The notes below the pieces were generated by a model that had not been told where the DNA came from, did no database searches, and worked only from the letters and a program-made list of their open reading frames with translations. The position numbers and the translations under genes were made by a program. Of a stretch of 57,134 nt of DNA, positions 44,005 through 56,100 are shown piece by piece; position 1 is the stretch's first letter; every line of letters begins with the position of its first letter. The DNA comes from Streptomyces sp. NRRL B-24484 (GTDB lineage: Bacteria; Actinomycetota; Actinomycetes; Streptomycetales; Streptomycetaceae), in contig NZ_JOAI01000065.1 of NCBI RefSeq assembly GCF_000717715.1, forward strand, positions 1 to 57,134. The letters run 5' to 3'.

Positions 44005-44030
44005 AGTGTACCGGGTACCCCGGGGGGTAT
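44005..44030 (-). promoter_or_regulatory. CsoR-like operator and promoter
   Basis: GTACCCCGGGGGGTAT (44015-44030) is close to the CsoR consensus (TACCCC-N-GGGGTA type). Read on the minus strand, a TACACT -10 hexamer follows directly (44005-44010), so the operator sits over the -35/spacer region. The 5' leader to the small CxxC gene is about 44 bases. Copper would derepress it. Confidence 0.55.
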
Positions 44031-44113
44031 GGGTTCGACGCTTCTGTCGCAGGCCGGTGCCGGTGTCGGTGCCCGTGGCCGGGCGGCGGGGTGCCGCCGC
44101 CCGGCCGTGCGGG

Positions 44114-47100
44114 TCAGCTGTCGTCGCCGGGATCCATCCTCCTGAACCGGGTGGCGAGGTCGTCACCGATGTCGTCGCCCGCGCGCTTGCCGCCGGCGAC
44201 CCGGGCCGGCGGCGACACGAGGCCCATCGCCGAGGCCAGGGCCGCCCGCTCGGTGCCGCGGCGGCCGCCCTCGGCCCGGGCCCGGTAGTACTCCGTCAGG
44301 CCGTGGATCGCGCTCTCGGCGTCGCCGGGCCGCCCGGAGGTGGTGAGCCGGTCGAACCAGTCCTCCACCTGCCGGCGGACGGCGGGATCGGTCGGGCGGC
44401 CGAACCGCTCGACGGTGAACTCGTTGCGGTGGGCCTGCCAGTTCGAGGTCACCGCGCCGTCGCCGTCGTCCGGGAAGGCCGTGGTGACCGCGCGGTCCCA
44501 CGCCAGGACGCCCTCCAGGTAGCGCTGCCCGATCCGGTGGTCCAGCGGCCTGGACGCGCCGGAGTGGAGCAGCGCGGCCATGTTCTTGTCCGTGAAGGTC
44601 CGCCCGGCCACCAGGTCGACCGTCTCCGGCCGGACGGGGCCCAGCGTCTCGGCCATGGTCTGCCAGCTCCGGTAGGAGCGGAGGAGCTTGTCGTCCCCGC
44701 TGTTGAACGGTGCAGCGCCGTCGAAGTGGCTCGCCACCAGCTCGTCGTGGCGGGGACCGCCGCGCAGCCCGAAGTCGAGCTCGCCGCTGGAGGTGGCACT
44801 GCCGAGCTGCAGCTGGTCCACGAAGGTGGTGTGCGGCAGGCTCTGGTGCGCGCTGACGAAGATCCGGACGAGGTCGCCGACCCTGCTCCGCTGCTCGTGC
44901 GGCGGGTACCCGTGCAGCGTGCGGAGTTCCTGGTGGGCGTGGTCGACGGCCCGGGACATCGGTCCGTCGAGGTGGCCCTGCATCTCGGTGAACCGGTCGC
45001 CGAGCCAGGTCTCCAGGTCCTGGCGCGGCCTGCCCTCGAAGGAGAGCAGCGACTCCCGCATCAGCGACCAGGAGGCGGCGTGCGAGTACTGGTTGCTGCC
45101 GAACTGGGTGTCCGGCCGGGACTGTTCGCTGAGCACGATCCGGCCGGTCCTCGACGGGTCGGTCGCGTGGGCGCCGAGGTCCGCGACCAGTTCGGACTTG
45201 AGCGGGTAGCGGGTGAAGGCGGCCGTGCCGGGGGGCAGCTGGCCGGGCGGCTGGACCGTCACCGGCTGCAGGCCGAGCTGGTTCTCGATGTCGGCGCGGT
45301 TGGCCGGCGTCATGTAGTCGGGGTACGCCCGGTGGAGGCTGCGGATCAGGTGTTCCTTGGCCGTCCGGACGTCGTCCGCGCTGAGCGAGGCGGTCTGCTT
45401 GATGTCCAGCAGGGTGCCGACGACCTCGTCGGTGCTCGGTGCCGGGCCGGTGCCCCGCTGGAAGGCGCCGAGGCGGTCCAGCATCCCGGCCTCGCCGTGG
45501 CCGACCGCCCGGCCGTCCGCGAAGGAGGCGAAGGAGGTGATCTGGGAGAGCTCGATGTAGCCGGACACCAGGTCGCCGAGTTCGCGGTGCCACTGCTCGA
45601 CCGACTGCTGGCGCGACGGGTCCGTGGGCAGCCTGTCGAGCCGTGCGACGATGTCGTCCCAGCGGGCCTTGACCGCCGGGTAGTCCTTCTCGGCGGCGCC
45701 CTTGGGCTCCGGCGGGTAGTTCTTGAACTCCGTGATGTCGTTGGTGAGTTCGGCCCACACCGACTCGGCGGAGCGTCCGGCGAGACCGCTCGCCGCCCGG
45801 CGGGTCAGCGCCCAGGGCACGGTGTGCGAGCGCTGGTCGGTGCCGAACCGGGTCATCGGCCGGTCGTTGGAGGGCAGCACCTCGCTGAGGTAGATGTCCC
45901 GGCCGTGCGGGGTGACGGGGTCGGGTCCGACCACCGCGGTCTGCACGGCGACGGCCAGGGTCCGGCGCTGGGGCGGCGCCGGCGTCGAGTCGACGTCCAT
46001 CGGTGAATCGGACGGCGGCACGGTGCCGAAGTCGTCCACGTCCATCGGCTCCGGGGCGTGCTCGGTCCGGGGCCGGGTGAAGGTCGAGTAGGTGTCCATG
46101 AAGTTCGGGTCGTGCGGGCCCGAGATGTTGGTCTCGTGCGGGTCGGCGACCGATGCCCAGACCGTCCAGTCGGAGCGGAAGTTCTCCGGCATCCCCCCGG
46201 TGGCGGGGGTCACCTTGCGGTCCGTCAGGTCGGCCCATCGCAGCCGGCCGTCGCGGTCGTGGACCAGCGCGACCGCGTGTCCCGCGCCCTCCTTGCCCGC
46301 GCCGAGCACGGTGGCGAAGCTGCCCGGCCCGCCGGCCTGCACCGTCTCCATCAGCTTCCGGACGGCGGCGTCGCCCTCGCCGAACAGTGCCGGGCCGTCG
46401 TGCCGCTTCCACAGCGTGTTGCCCGGAATCGGCTCCACGTTCCCGTGCAGGGTCTGCCCGGAGACCCTGGGGCGGCCGAAGTGGGTGTCCCGGTAGGCCT
46501 CCACGTTCTCCAGGCAGGCGTTGAGGTCGTTGCCGGGCCGGAATCCCTCACCGGGGTGGACCGGCGCGGCGTGCGGGTTCACCTTCCCGAGCAGCGAGGA
46601 GCTCATCGGCGGATGCACCTTCGGCTCGCCGCCGAGGTAGCTCACCAGGTCCTGCGTCAACGGGTGCCGGGCGCCCACGGCCTGGTAGCCGCGGTCGTGC
46701 ATCACCGCGTCGGTGTTCTCGTACGACGGTGTCCGGCGCCGCTTGTCCTCCCGTTCGACGACGGCATGGTCGTCCTCGTCCCGTCCGCGCTTGCGGCTGT
46801 TCGACTCGGGGCGGTCCTGCATGACGGTGTCGCCGTCGGCGTCCTGCCGGTGCGGGACGGCGGGGGCGGGTTCGTCGACGTCCATCGCACGGGACTGCTG
46901 GTGCTCGGACGCACCGGTGCCGTGGGTGGTGACCGGCGGCGGGGCCGAGGGCAGTGAGCCGAAGCCCTGTGCGGGGTCGTGCTGCTGCTGTTCCTCGGCC
47001 AGCCGCTGCAACTGGCCGGCGCTGTCACGGGACATGACGGACAGCCAGGAACGGTCGTCCTGCGGTGGGAACTCGTCGAACAGCTGCCGCTGCAGCGCCT

Positions 47101-50100
47101 CCAGTTCGTGGAAGCGCGGGTTGGCGTGGCCCAGCGCGCTCATCCGGGCGGTGAAGAGCATCGACTCGCCCTGTGCGTGCTGCCGGTCGGCGGCGGCCTG
47201 CTGGCGCAGTGCGGTCGCGCTGTCGTGGACCTGCTGCATGGTGGTGCCGGGCTGCGCGAGCGCGCCGACGGCGTCGGCCTGGGCGACCAGCCGGCCGCGC
47301 AGGTCGCCGAGTTGTCCGAGCAGTTCGTTGCGGACCGTGCGGAACTTCGGGTCGGTGGCCGGCGGGAGCTTGCCCTGCAGCTTGTTCGCCAGGTCGTCGA
47401 ACCGCTCCACCTGCTCCCTGGCGTTGATGTGGTACGGGCCGACCGTCATCTGCACCCGGTCCGCCTCGCCGGGCGGGTCGAGCCTGAACGGGCGGGTGGT
47501 CTGCCTGCCGACGTGCGGGTTGCCGTGCTCCTGTACCGACTCCTGGCTGGTGACGTGCCAGCCGTCGGGGCCGTGGTGCAGGACGTTGGTGACCTCGAAG
47601 GTGAACGGGTGCGGCGAGCGGTACTCGTCGGGCCCGAACCAGTCGGTGACGGTCTTTCCGGCCCGGAAGTCGGCGCCGCCGATCAGGTTGTTCTTCGCCG
47701 AGTACGACTGGAAGTGCCACAGCTGGAAGGTGTCGGTGTGCGGGTTCACGTCGGTGGCGACGAACGCGCAGCCGTTCATGCCGCCGGTGAACACCAGCCC
47801 GTCGCCCGGCCGCGCCGGGTCCGGGTGCAACGGCACCTGGACGTGCCCGATGGTGTGGTCGCCGCCCGCCGTCCCGGACTTGTACGGGGCGTACAGCGCG
47901 GTGACGTAGTGGTGGTCGGGCATCGGGTCGGGCAGGTGGACGCCGGCCGGGGGCCGGAACTCCTCGCTGTGCTGGGCGTACTTCTCCCACGCCGGGGTCA
48001 GTACGAAGGCGTCCCGGTCGGGCGTGCTGCGGGCGGGGTCGCGGACGAGCGCGAACCAGTGCCGGTCACTGCCCTCGAACCTGGCGAGGAAGGAGTTGAC
48101 CTGGTGCTGCTGCAGCCCCTCGGTGCGGAGCCTCAGCCCGGAGCCGAAGTCCACCCCGAGCGGGGTGTCCCGCAGGAAGCTCCCCGGGTCGTGCATGATC
48201 CCGTGCTCGGGGGTGCCGACCGGCGGGAGCAGCGGCTCCACGGGCGGCAGCTGCTGGTCGTCGTGCGGCTGCTGGTCGGCGTCCTCGTGGTGCTGAAGCG
48301 GGTCGGCCTCGTGGTGCTGGCCGTCGTGCTGGGGCCCCTCGTGCTGCTGGCCCTGGTGCTCCGGCGCGCCACCGTGTCCGGCCGTCGGCTGGTGCGGAGT
48401 CCCGGTGGCCGGGGTGTGGCTTTGGGTCGGCGGCGGCGGGGGCGGGGAGGGCAGCGTGCCGAAGCCCCGGGTGCCGGTGCTCCGGTGGTCGCCCGCGGCG
48501 GGGTGCGCGACCGGCGGCGGGGGCGGCGGTGTCGGCACCGCGTCCGTCGCGCTGCGCTTGGACGGCGGCGCGTCGGCCATCAGCACGTCGTCGTCCGGGT
48601 CGACCCGACGCTTCTCCGGCCGGGCGGTCTGCTGCGGGGCCACCGGGTGGTCCTGGCTCTGCGACGGCATCGGCGTGTCGTGGTCCTGCGTCCCGGTGGG
48701 CGTGCCGTGGTCCGCCGAGGCCATCACCACGTCGGTGTCCTGGCCCGCCGGGGGCCGGGGCGTCGCGGGCGGCGGGGTGGTGCCGATCTCGTGGCCCTCC
48801 GCGCCAGGCCGGGCGTCGCGGGCCGGGTCGTGCAGCGCCTCGGAGCCGACCACCGGGTTCGCGGACTGCCCCGGCTGGCGGGTGAAGTCGCCGGACGAGG
48901 AGACCGGGGTCTTGCCGCCCGCGTGGTTCAGCATGCCGTGCTCGTCGGCGATGTTGACCGCGCTGGCGCTCGGCTTCTGGCCCGGCTGGTGGAGGTCGAC
49001 CATGTCGGCCTCGGTCTTGGGGGCCATCAGGTCGCGCAGCTCGCCCGGGGCGAGGCCGGTGTCCTCCAGGGTACGCAGGCCGCGCAGCAGGTCCAGGGTG
49101 TGCGGCGAGTACAGCGCCTCGGGCGGCAGGTCGCCCTTGGCGACGGCGGTCAGCACGTCCTGGTCGCGGACCACGTGCGGGTCCAGGAAGTTCTGGATCC
49201 ACTTGTTGGTCAGCTCGTCGCCGAAGCGCAGGTTGGAGGCGCTGTTGGACAGGCCGGCGGTGATCTCCTCGATCAGCTTCGGCACGTCCTCGACCTTGGC
49301 CTGCACGGCCTGGTCGAACAGGCCGGCGGGGTGCTTCTCGCCCGCACCGGCCCGCGGGAGGCCGCCGCCGTACTGCCGGGCGACGGCGGCGATGTCCGCG
49401 TCGGCCTTGGGCAGCAGCTTCTGCGCGGCCTTCTGCTGGTCGGCCGCGGTGCCGCCGGGCTTGAGGGTCTGCGCCGCCTCCTCGCGGCGCCGGTCCACCT
49501 CGTCCTGCCGCAGCCGGTCGCGCTCGTTCGGCAGCTTGTCGGCGAAGGCCTCCAGCCGCTCGGGCCGCACCGCGTTGGGGTCGTTGCGCAGCTCGTCCGC
49601 CAGGCCCTTCAGGTCCTGCCGGTCCTGGCCGAGGCGGTCGTACGAGCGCGCCAGGTCGTCGAGCCGGTCGGCCAGCCGCTCGTGCGCCGGGGAGTTGCCG
49701 GGGCCGGCGGGCGGCTCGGCGGCGGCCTGCCGGGCCGCCGCGACGGTGTCGTCGAGGCGGCGCGGCCCGGTGACGCCGTGGACCAGAGCGAGGTCCTCGA
49801 CGGCCTGCTCGCGGACCTTGGTGCGGACGTCCGCGAGGGCATCCTTCATCTCCGCCAGGTGCTGCGGCGACGGGTCGCCGGAGAACCGCTCCACGGTGTC
49901 CGCGTACCGGTCGAACTCGGCCTTGGCCGGGCCCTCCAGCCCGGAGCGGTCGAGCTGGTCGCGCACCTCGTCCCGGGCCGCGACGGCGCTCGCCGGGTCG
50001 TCCAGCTTCGCGGGGGCGAAGGCGGGCTCCAGCCGGTCGTTGCCGTAGGCCTTGCCCAGGTCCACGTCCTTGGCGGTGTAGCCGAGGTCGCGCCAGGCGA

Positions 50101-53100
50101 GGGCGGCGTGCTCCTGGCCGTTGGCGCCGAGCCGCTTGACGGCCTGCTTACCGGCCTTGTCGAGCACGCGGTGCTGGTCGGGAGCCATGGTGTCGGCGAA
50201 GTCGGAGAAGGTCCGCGACGCCTCCACCCGGTGCTGCTCGTCGCCGAACGACCGGGCCTTGAACACGGCGGCCGTCACGTACTTGTGCACCATGTAGTCG
50301 GCGACCACGTGGTTGCGGTTGACGACCGCGGTGCCGAGCTTGACCTTGCCGTCCTCCATCCGGCGGACGGTCTTCTCGGCGTGCGGCTCGCCCGCCATCA
50401 CCCCGTGGTCCGAGTAGCCGAACGCGGCGCGGTAGGCACCGTCGGTCAGCTCGTGCTCGGCGCCCTTCTTCGGCTTGGGCGGCGTCGCCCCGTAGTTCCC
50501 GGCGAGGGCGTCCTTGCGCGCCTGGAGGTCCTTCGCGAGCTCCTCCTCGCGGACCCCGAGGTCCTCGACCCGGCTCGCGAAGACGTTCCGGGTGGTCTTC
50601 GCGGCCGCCTCCGCCGCGGTCTCCTTGGTGGAGCCGGTGGCGGTCCGCTTGTTGTTCTCGTTCTGGTAGGCGGTCTCGGCGTCGTCGCGCCGCTGGACGG
50701 CCTCCTGCCGGAGGTCGCCCACAGCCTTGCGCTGCTCCTCGATCCGCGCCATGGCGTCCTTGGCGATCCACGGCTCGGCCTGCGCGCGGGCGTCCTGCAG
50801 CGCCTTGAACTCCGCGGTGCCGGACTTGGGTTCGCCCTTGAGCCGGGCCAGCTCGTGCTCGTAGACGGCCAGCCGGTCCCGCTGGTCCTCCAGGTGGGCC
50901 TTCGCGGTCTCCAGGTTGTGCTTCTCGCCGGCCAGTTCGGCCTGGCGGTCCGGCCCCTGGCGGGCGATCTCGTCGAGCCGGTGGTTCACCGCGTCGAGCT
51001 GCTCGGGCACGTTGCGGCGCAGCACGTCCACGTGCAGCTGCTTCTGCTGCTGGTACGCGTGCAGGATCGCGTCGGTGTCGCCGTCGATCAGCGCGGACCG
51101 CTCGTACTTCTTCAGGCTGTCCTTGACCTTGTCGAACTCCGCGGAGTCCGGCAGGAAGTCCTTGATCGCGTCGAAGGCCTTCTCGCCGTCGATCTTGTGT
51201 GAGTAGCCGTCGTCCGCCGCGGGCTTGCTGCCGAAGCCCGGCGCCTTCGGCGGCGGCGGGGGCAGGTGCGAGGAACTCCCGCCGTGCTGACCGGGGTTGC
51301 CCGCCGACGGGACCGGCGGCGGCGTGGCCGGCGGCTGGTGGCCCGGGGGGTTGCTCCCGTTGCCGTCGACCCGGTCCATGAAGTCCCGGAATCCCTCGTA
51401 CATCTGGTTCTCGGCCGTGGTGGCGTGCACCGGGTTGGCCGGCCCGCTGTGCACCGCCCCCGGGTCCTTGCCGTACAGCTTCTCCAGCAACGGCAGCATG
51501 GCCGGCTCGTTCTGCCGCACCCAGTCCGCGCCGTTGTTGCGCGGCTGGCCGGTGTACGGGTCGGTGCCGTGGTTGTTGCCCAGGTAGGCGTTGGTGACCT
51601 GCGCGAAGTACTCCTGTTCGTCGCGCGAGGAGTAGTTGTCGACCGGCTTCCCGCTGGCGTCGTGGCGCGGACCGTCCGGCCAGGCGGCGTTCGGGTCGCC
51701 CTGCTTCTGGTTGAAGGTGTCGGTGATCAGCTTCTGGTCGTGCGCGTCCAGACCGTAGCGGTGCACGGTGTGGGTGAACTCGTGGGTGGTGGTGGAGTAC
51801 CCGTCCTCGTAGTGCCCGCCGTGACCGATCGGGGTGTGCTCGCCGAGCAGGTTCTCCTCGGTGATCGCCGAGTGGCGCCCGCCGGAGCCGCGCATGTCGT
51901 CGTAGCCGCGGCCGGCGCCCGCCGAGGAGTTGTTGTGCACCCCGCGCAGGTCGTTCAGCTCCGGGACGTCCGGCATCCGCACGTCCTTCGGGACCACCAC
52001 GACGTCGGCGCCGTTCTTCAGCAGCCGCGCGGCGGTCTCCGGGTCCTGGAGCATCCGGGCGATCTGCTGCTGCGCCTCCTGCCGTGCCGAGGGCGCGCGC
52101 TCCGCGCGCGGGTCCACGTGCACCATCAGCTCCGCCGCGGTCTTCGCGAACTCCTTCGGCGGCAGCCCGTTCTTCAGCGCATCCACCGTCTGCGGGTCGC
52201 GTGCGAGCCAGCGCCGGTTCTCCGGTGTCAGGCCGGCCAGCTCGCGGGTCCGCTCCTGCGGCGACATGGTCGGCAGGTCCTGCCGCAGCCGGTCGGCGCC
52301 GACCGGGGGCGTCGCCACCGGCCGCTGCTCGCGGCCCAGCTGGTCCACCGCGTCGCGCACCGGGGACTTGCCGGACAGTGCCTGCAGTTCCGCGTCGCGC
52401 GCCTGCTTCTGCCGGTCGAGGAACTGGTCGTGGGCGCTGGTCGACGGTGCGTTGTGCTGGCCGGCGGCGGGCGGGTTGGTGTGGCCGGTCGTCGACGGCG
52501 CGTTGTGGCCACCGGTCGCCGGGGCGTTGTGGCCGGGGGCCGGCGTCGTGTTCGGCGTCGTCGTGGGCGGGTTCTGGTGGCCGGACTGCGCGGATCCGGC
52601 CGTGTGCTGCCGGGTCGGCGGGGCGGGCGGCGGCGGGGTGTTGTCGCCGCCGAGGCTCCGGGGCGACGGGGACGAGCTGCCCCCGCCCTGGTGCGACACC
52701 GGCGGGGCCGGCGGCGCGGGCGTGCTGTCGGTACCGAGGCCGTGGGTCGACTGCGAGGAGCCGTCCCCGCCCTGGTGCGGCACGGGCGGGGCCGGCGGTG
52801 CGGGCGGGGCGCCGTTGCCGTGCTGCTGGGCCGCGTTCGCCGGGTCCTGCCCGGTCGACTCCCGGGGGAGGTACCCGAGGCGCATGTCCCCGGCGGCGGT
52901 GGCGACGGTCGCGTCGTGCGGCGCTCCGTCGGGGTTCGGCCGGCCGCCGTCGGTCAGCCGCACCGACGGCGCGCCCAGCATCTCGGCCACACCGGGGATC
53001 CGGTGCTCGGAGCCCGTCGGGTGCTCGTGGACGTGCGCCTTGCCGGTGACCAGTACGTACTTGCCCGTCCCGCCGGCGTCCGTGATGGCGTGGTTCATGT

Positions 53101-56100
53101 AGGAGTTGAGCAGCCGCGCGCGCTCCTCCAGCGCCTGGCGTCCGAGGTCGTGCGGCCGCCGCGCCGGGTAGCCGTCCACCGCGTGGACCGTCACCCCCTC
53201 GATCTTCGCACGCACGACGGTGTCGTAGAGGCCGGCGCCGGCCGGGGAGTTCTGGCTGCGGTCGTACGTCCGGAGCATCTTCTCCAGGTTCGGCGACATC
53301 GTGCCGTCCGAGCGCTGGTAGGCGTCCAGGTGCTGCTGGAAGGCGTCGTCGCGGAGCGACTCGACGTAGATCCGCTCGACGCCGGCGGCCTTCAGGCCGT
53401 GCATGTTCTCGTTGAGGAAGCGCCAGCTCGGCGACTGGTTGTGCGCCTCGCCCAGCACGATCCCGTCGAAGCCGGGGTGGCCGTTGTGCCCGCCCAGCAG
53501 CCGGTTCACGCCGTCCATCGCGGACACCGAGCCGTCCAGGTGGTCGTTCACCCGCTGCTCGCCGACCGGGTGCCAGTCCTGCTGCGAGTCCTGGCGGGCC
53601 AGGCGCTCCAGCACGTTCCGGCGGATCTCCTGCTGCTGGAAGTGCTCCTGCGTACGGAAGTCCAGGTTGCCCGCCGCCTCCAGCACCTGGTTGCCCTGGA
53701 AGGCCATGGCCTCCGGACCCAGCTCGTTGCGCAGGTGCGGGGTCACCGCGTTGGCCGCCACCGGGTGCAGGGCCTTGAGGGTCAGCGGGTCGAGGTGCGA
53801 CTTGAAGGACTGCGAGTACGGGCTGACCTTGACGTCCGGCCTGCCGTTCGGCGTCTGGACGCCGGAGTCGTGCCGCCCCCACGAGCTGTGCGGCAGGGCG
53901 TTCGCCGCCGTCTGCAACTCGCCGGTCAGCCTGAAGTTGAACTTGTTGTCGCTCTTGTACCGGGCCAGCGCCGCCGGATCCGCCTTGGGCGGGTGGATCA
54001 GCGACGGGCCGGCCGGGTGCTGGTGCAGCTGCGCCAGCTCCTCCGGGGTCGGTGCCTCGTCGATCGGACGGATCCCGGAGTTCCCCGACGGCGGCGGGGG
54101 CGGCGGCGGGAGGTGCTCGTCGCCGGTCCGACCGGTGCGGGGCGCGGACGACGAGGACCCGTTCGGGTCGCCGAGGGTCCGCGGAGTCCCGCCCGCCCGG
54201 TGCGACGGCGGGGGCGGGGGCGGCACGTGGGTGTCAGAGGTACGGCCGGCACCCGGCCGGACGGTGCCGCCGGCGGGCTGCGGGGTCGGCTCCACGGGGC
54301 GCTGCGACACCGGACCCGTCGGTCCGTGCGTCGACGGCGTGCGGGCGCCGCCGCCCGCCGTGTGGGCAGCGCCGCCACCCGGCACCGGACCGGGCACGAA
54401 CCCGCCCGCCACGGGCGGCGTCCCCGCCGGCTGCTGAACGGTGGACGCCGCGTTGTCGGGAACGACGTTCCCCGGCACGGTCTCCGGCGCAGGCCTGCTC
54501 TGGGTCTGACCGCCCGAGACCCGGGTACCGCCGTTGAGGTGCGTGTCGCCACCGGACGCGGCCAGGTGCGGGGCGCCGCCGAGCGGGCCGGTGCCGTCCA
54601 GCCGGCTGGACGCCGGTGCCGGGGCGTCCGACTCGGGGGCCGGGGCACGGTGCTCGCCGCCACCCCCCGCGACATGGCTCTGTGCCGGGGCCGGGGCCGG
54701 AGCCGCCGCGTGCGGCACGGCCGCCGCCGGACGCTCCGCGGCACCCTCGTGGACGGGGGCGGGGGCTTCGTGGACGGGCGGTGCCGTGGGGTGGACGGCT
54801 CCGGTGCCCGGCTGGGCGTGGGACGGGGCCTGCTGCGCGGGGGCGGGCGTCTCGTGGACGGGCGTTGTCGTGTCGTGGACGGGCCCGGTCGGCTGCTGCG
54901 CGTGCACCGGTGCCTCGTGTGCGGGGGGCACCTGCGCAGACGTCTCGCGCACCGGTGTCTCGTGCACGGGCGTCTCGCGCACCGGTGTCTCGTGCACGGG
55001 CGTCTCGTGCACGGGCACAGCGGTGTCGCGGGTCGGCACGGGGGTCGGCGTCTCGTGCGCGGGCACGGAGGTGTCACGGGTCGGCGCCGGGGCCTCGTGG
55101 ACCGGGACGGTCGTCGGCCGGTCGGCGGAAGGCACCCGGTCGCCGGCGTGATCCGCGGTCGCGGGCCTCTCGCCCGTGGACGTGTGCGGCGACGGCTGGA
55201 CGTCCTGATGGGCCTGCGGCTGTGCCTGCTGGTGGACCTGTCCGGGGGCCTGCTCGTGCGCGGCCGGTGCCTGCTCGGTGCCCCGGGGCGTGGTCTCGGG
55301 GGCGTGCGGCGCGCTCTCGGCGACCTGGTGCACGGGCTCTGCGGGACGCGGCGCCGGCTCGGCGGAGTCGCCACGGGTGGCGGCCGGGGCGGCAGCCGTC
55401 TCGGGCGCAGGGGTGTGCTCGGCGGCAGGTGCCGGGCGGTCGGCCGCGTGGGGCGTCGGCTGCCCGGTCGCGGCGGTCTCGGCCGGGGCGGGGCGCTCGG
55501 AGGCCAGGTGCTCGGTGGCCGGGTGCTCGGTGGCCGGGCGCTCGGAGGTGTGGACCGGCGTCTCGGCCGCAGGGGTGTGCTCGGCGGCAGGTGCGGGCCG
55601 GTCGGAGCCGAACGGGACCAGGCCCCGGGTGCCCGAGGACGGTGCGGGAGCGCTCTCGGGACGGCTCGCGCCGCCCTCGCCACCGCCGTGCACCGTCCCC
55701 GCCGAACTGCCGGCGCCGGCCGAACTGCCCGTGCTGGTGGATCCGTTCGGGCCGCCTGCCAGGCCGGTGGCGGAGTGACCGCCTACGGAGCCGCCCGCCG
55801 AGCCGGCCGAGGCGGCGGAACCGGTCGAGCCGGTCGAGGCGGGTGCCTCGTGCGGGGCGCCGCCGGACGGGCCGTCACCGGAGGGACCGCGGTAGCCGGC
55901 CGAGCCGGAGTCGGACTTGGAGAAGACCGGGGTGCCGCCCGCTCCGGCGGTGCCGCCACCGGCGCCCTCGGGGCCGGCGTGCGGGGTGGGGATCTTCGGC
56001 GGGCCGTTGAAGTGTCCCTTCACGGCCGACGCTCCCCGGTGCAGGCCGACCGAGGCACCACCGCTCAGGCCGGATCCGAGCAGGCTGCCGCCCTCGACGT

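Noticed and set aside
54942..55016. Short regular repeats that could suggest a CRISPR array.
   Set aside because: The units are contiguous, in frame, without spacers and lie inside the toxin gene.
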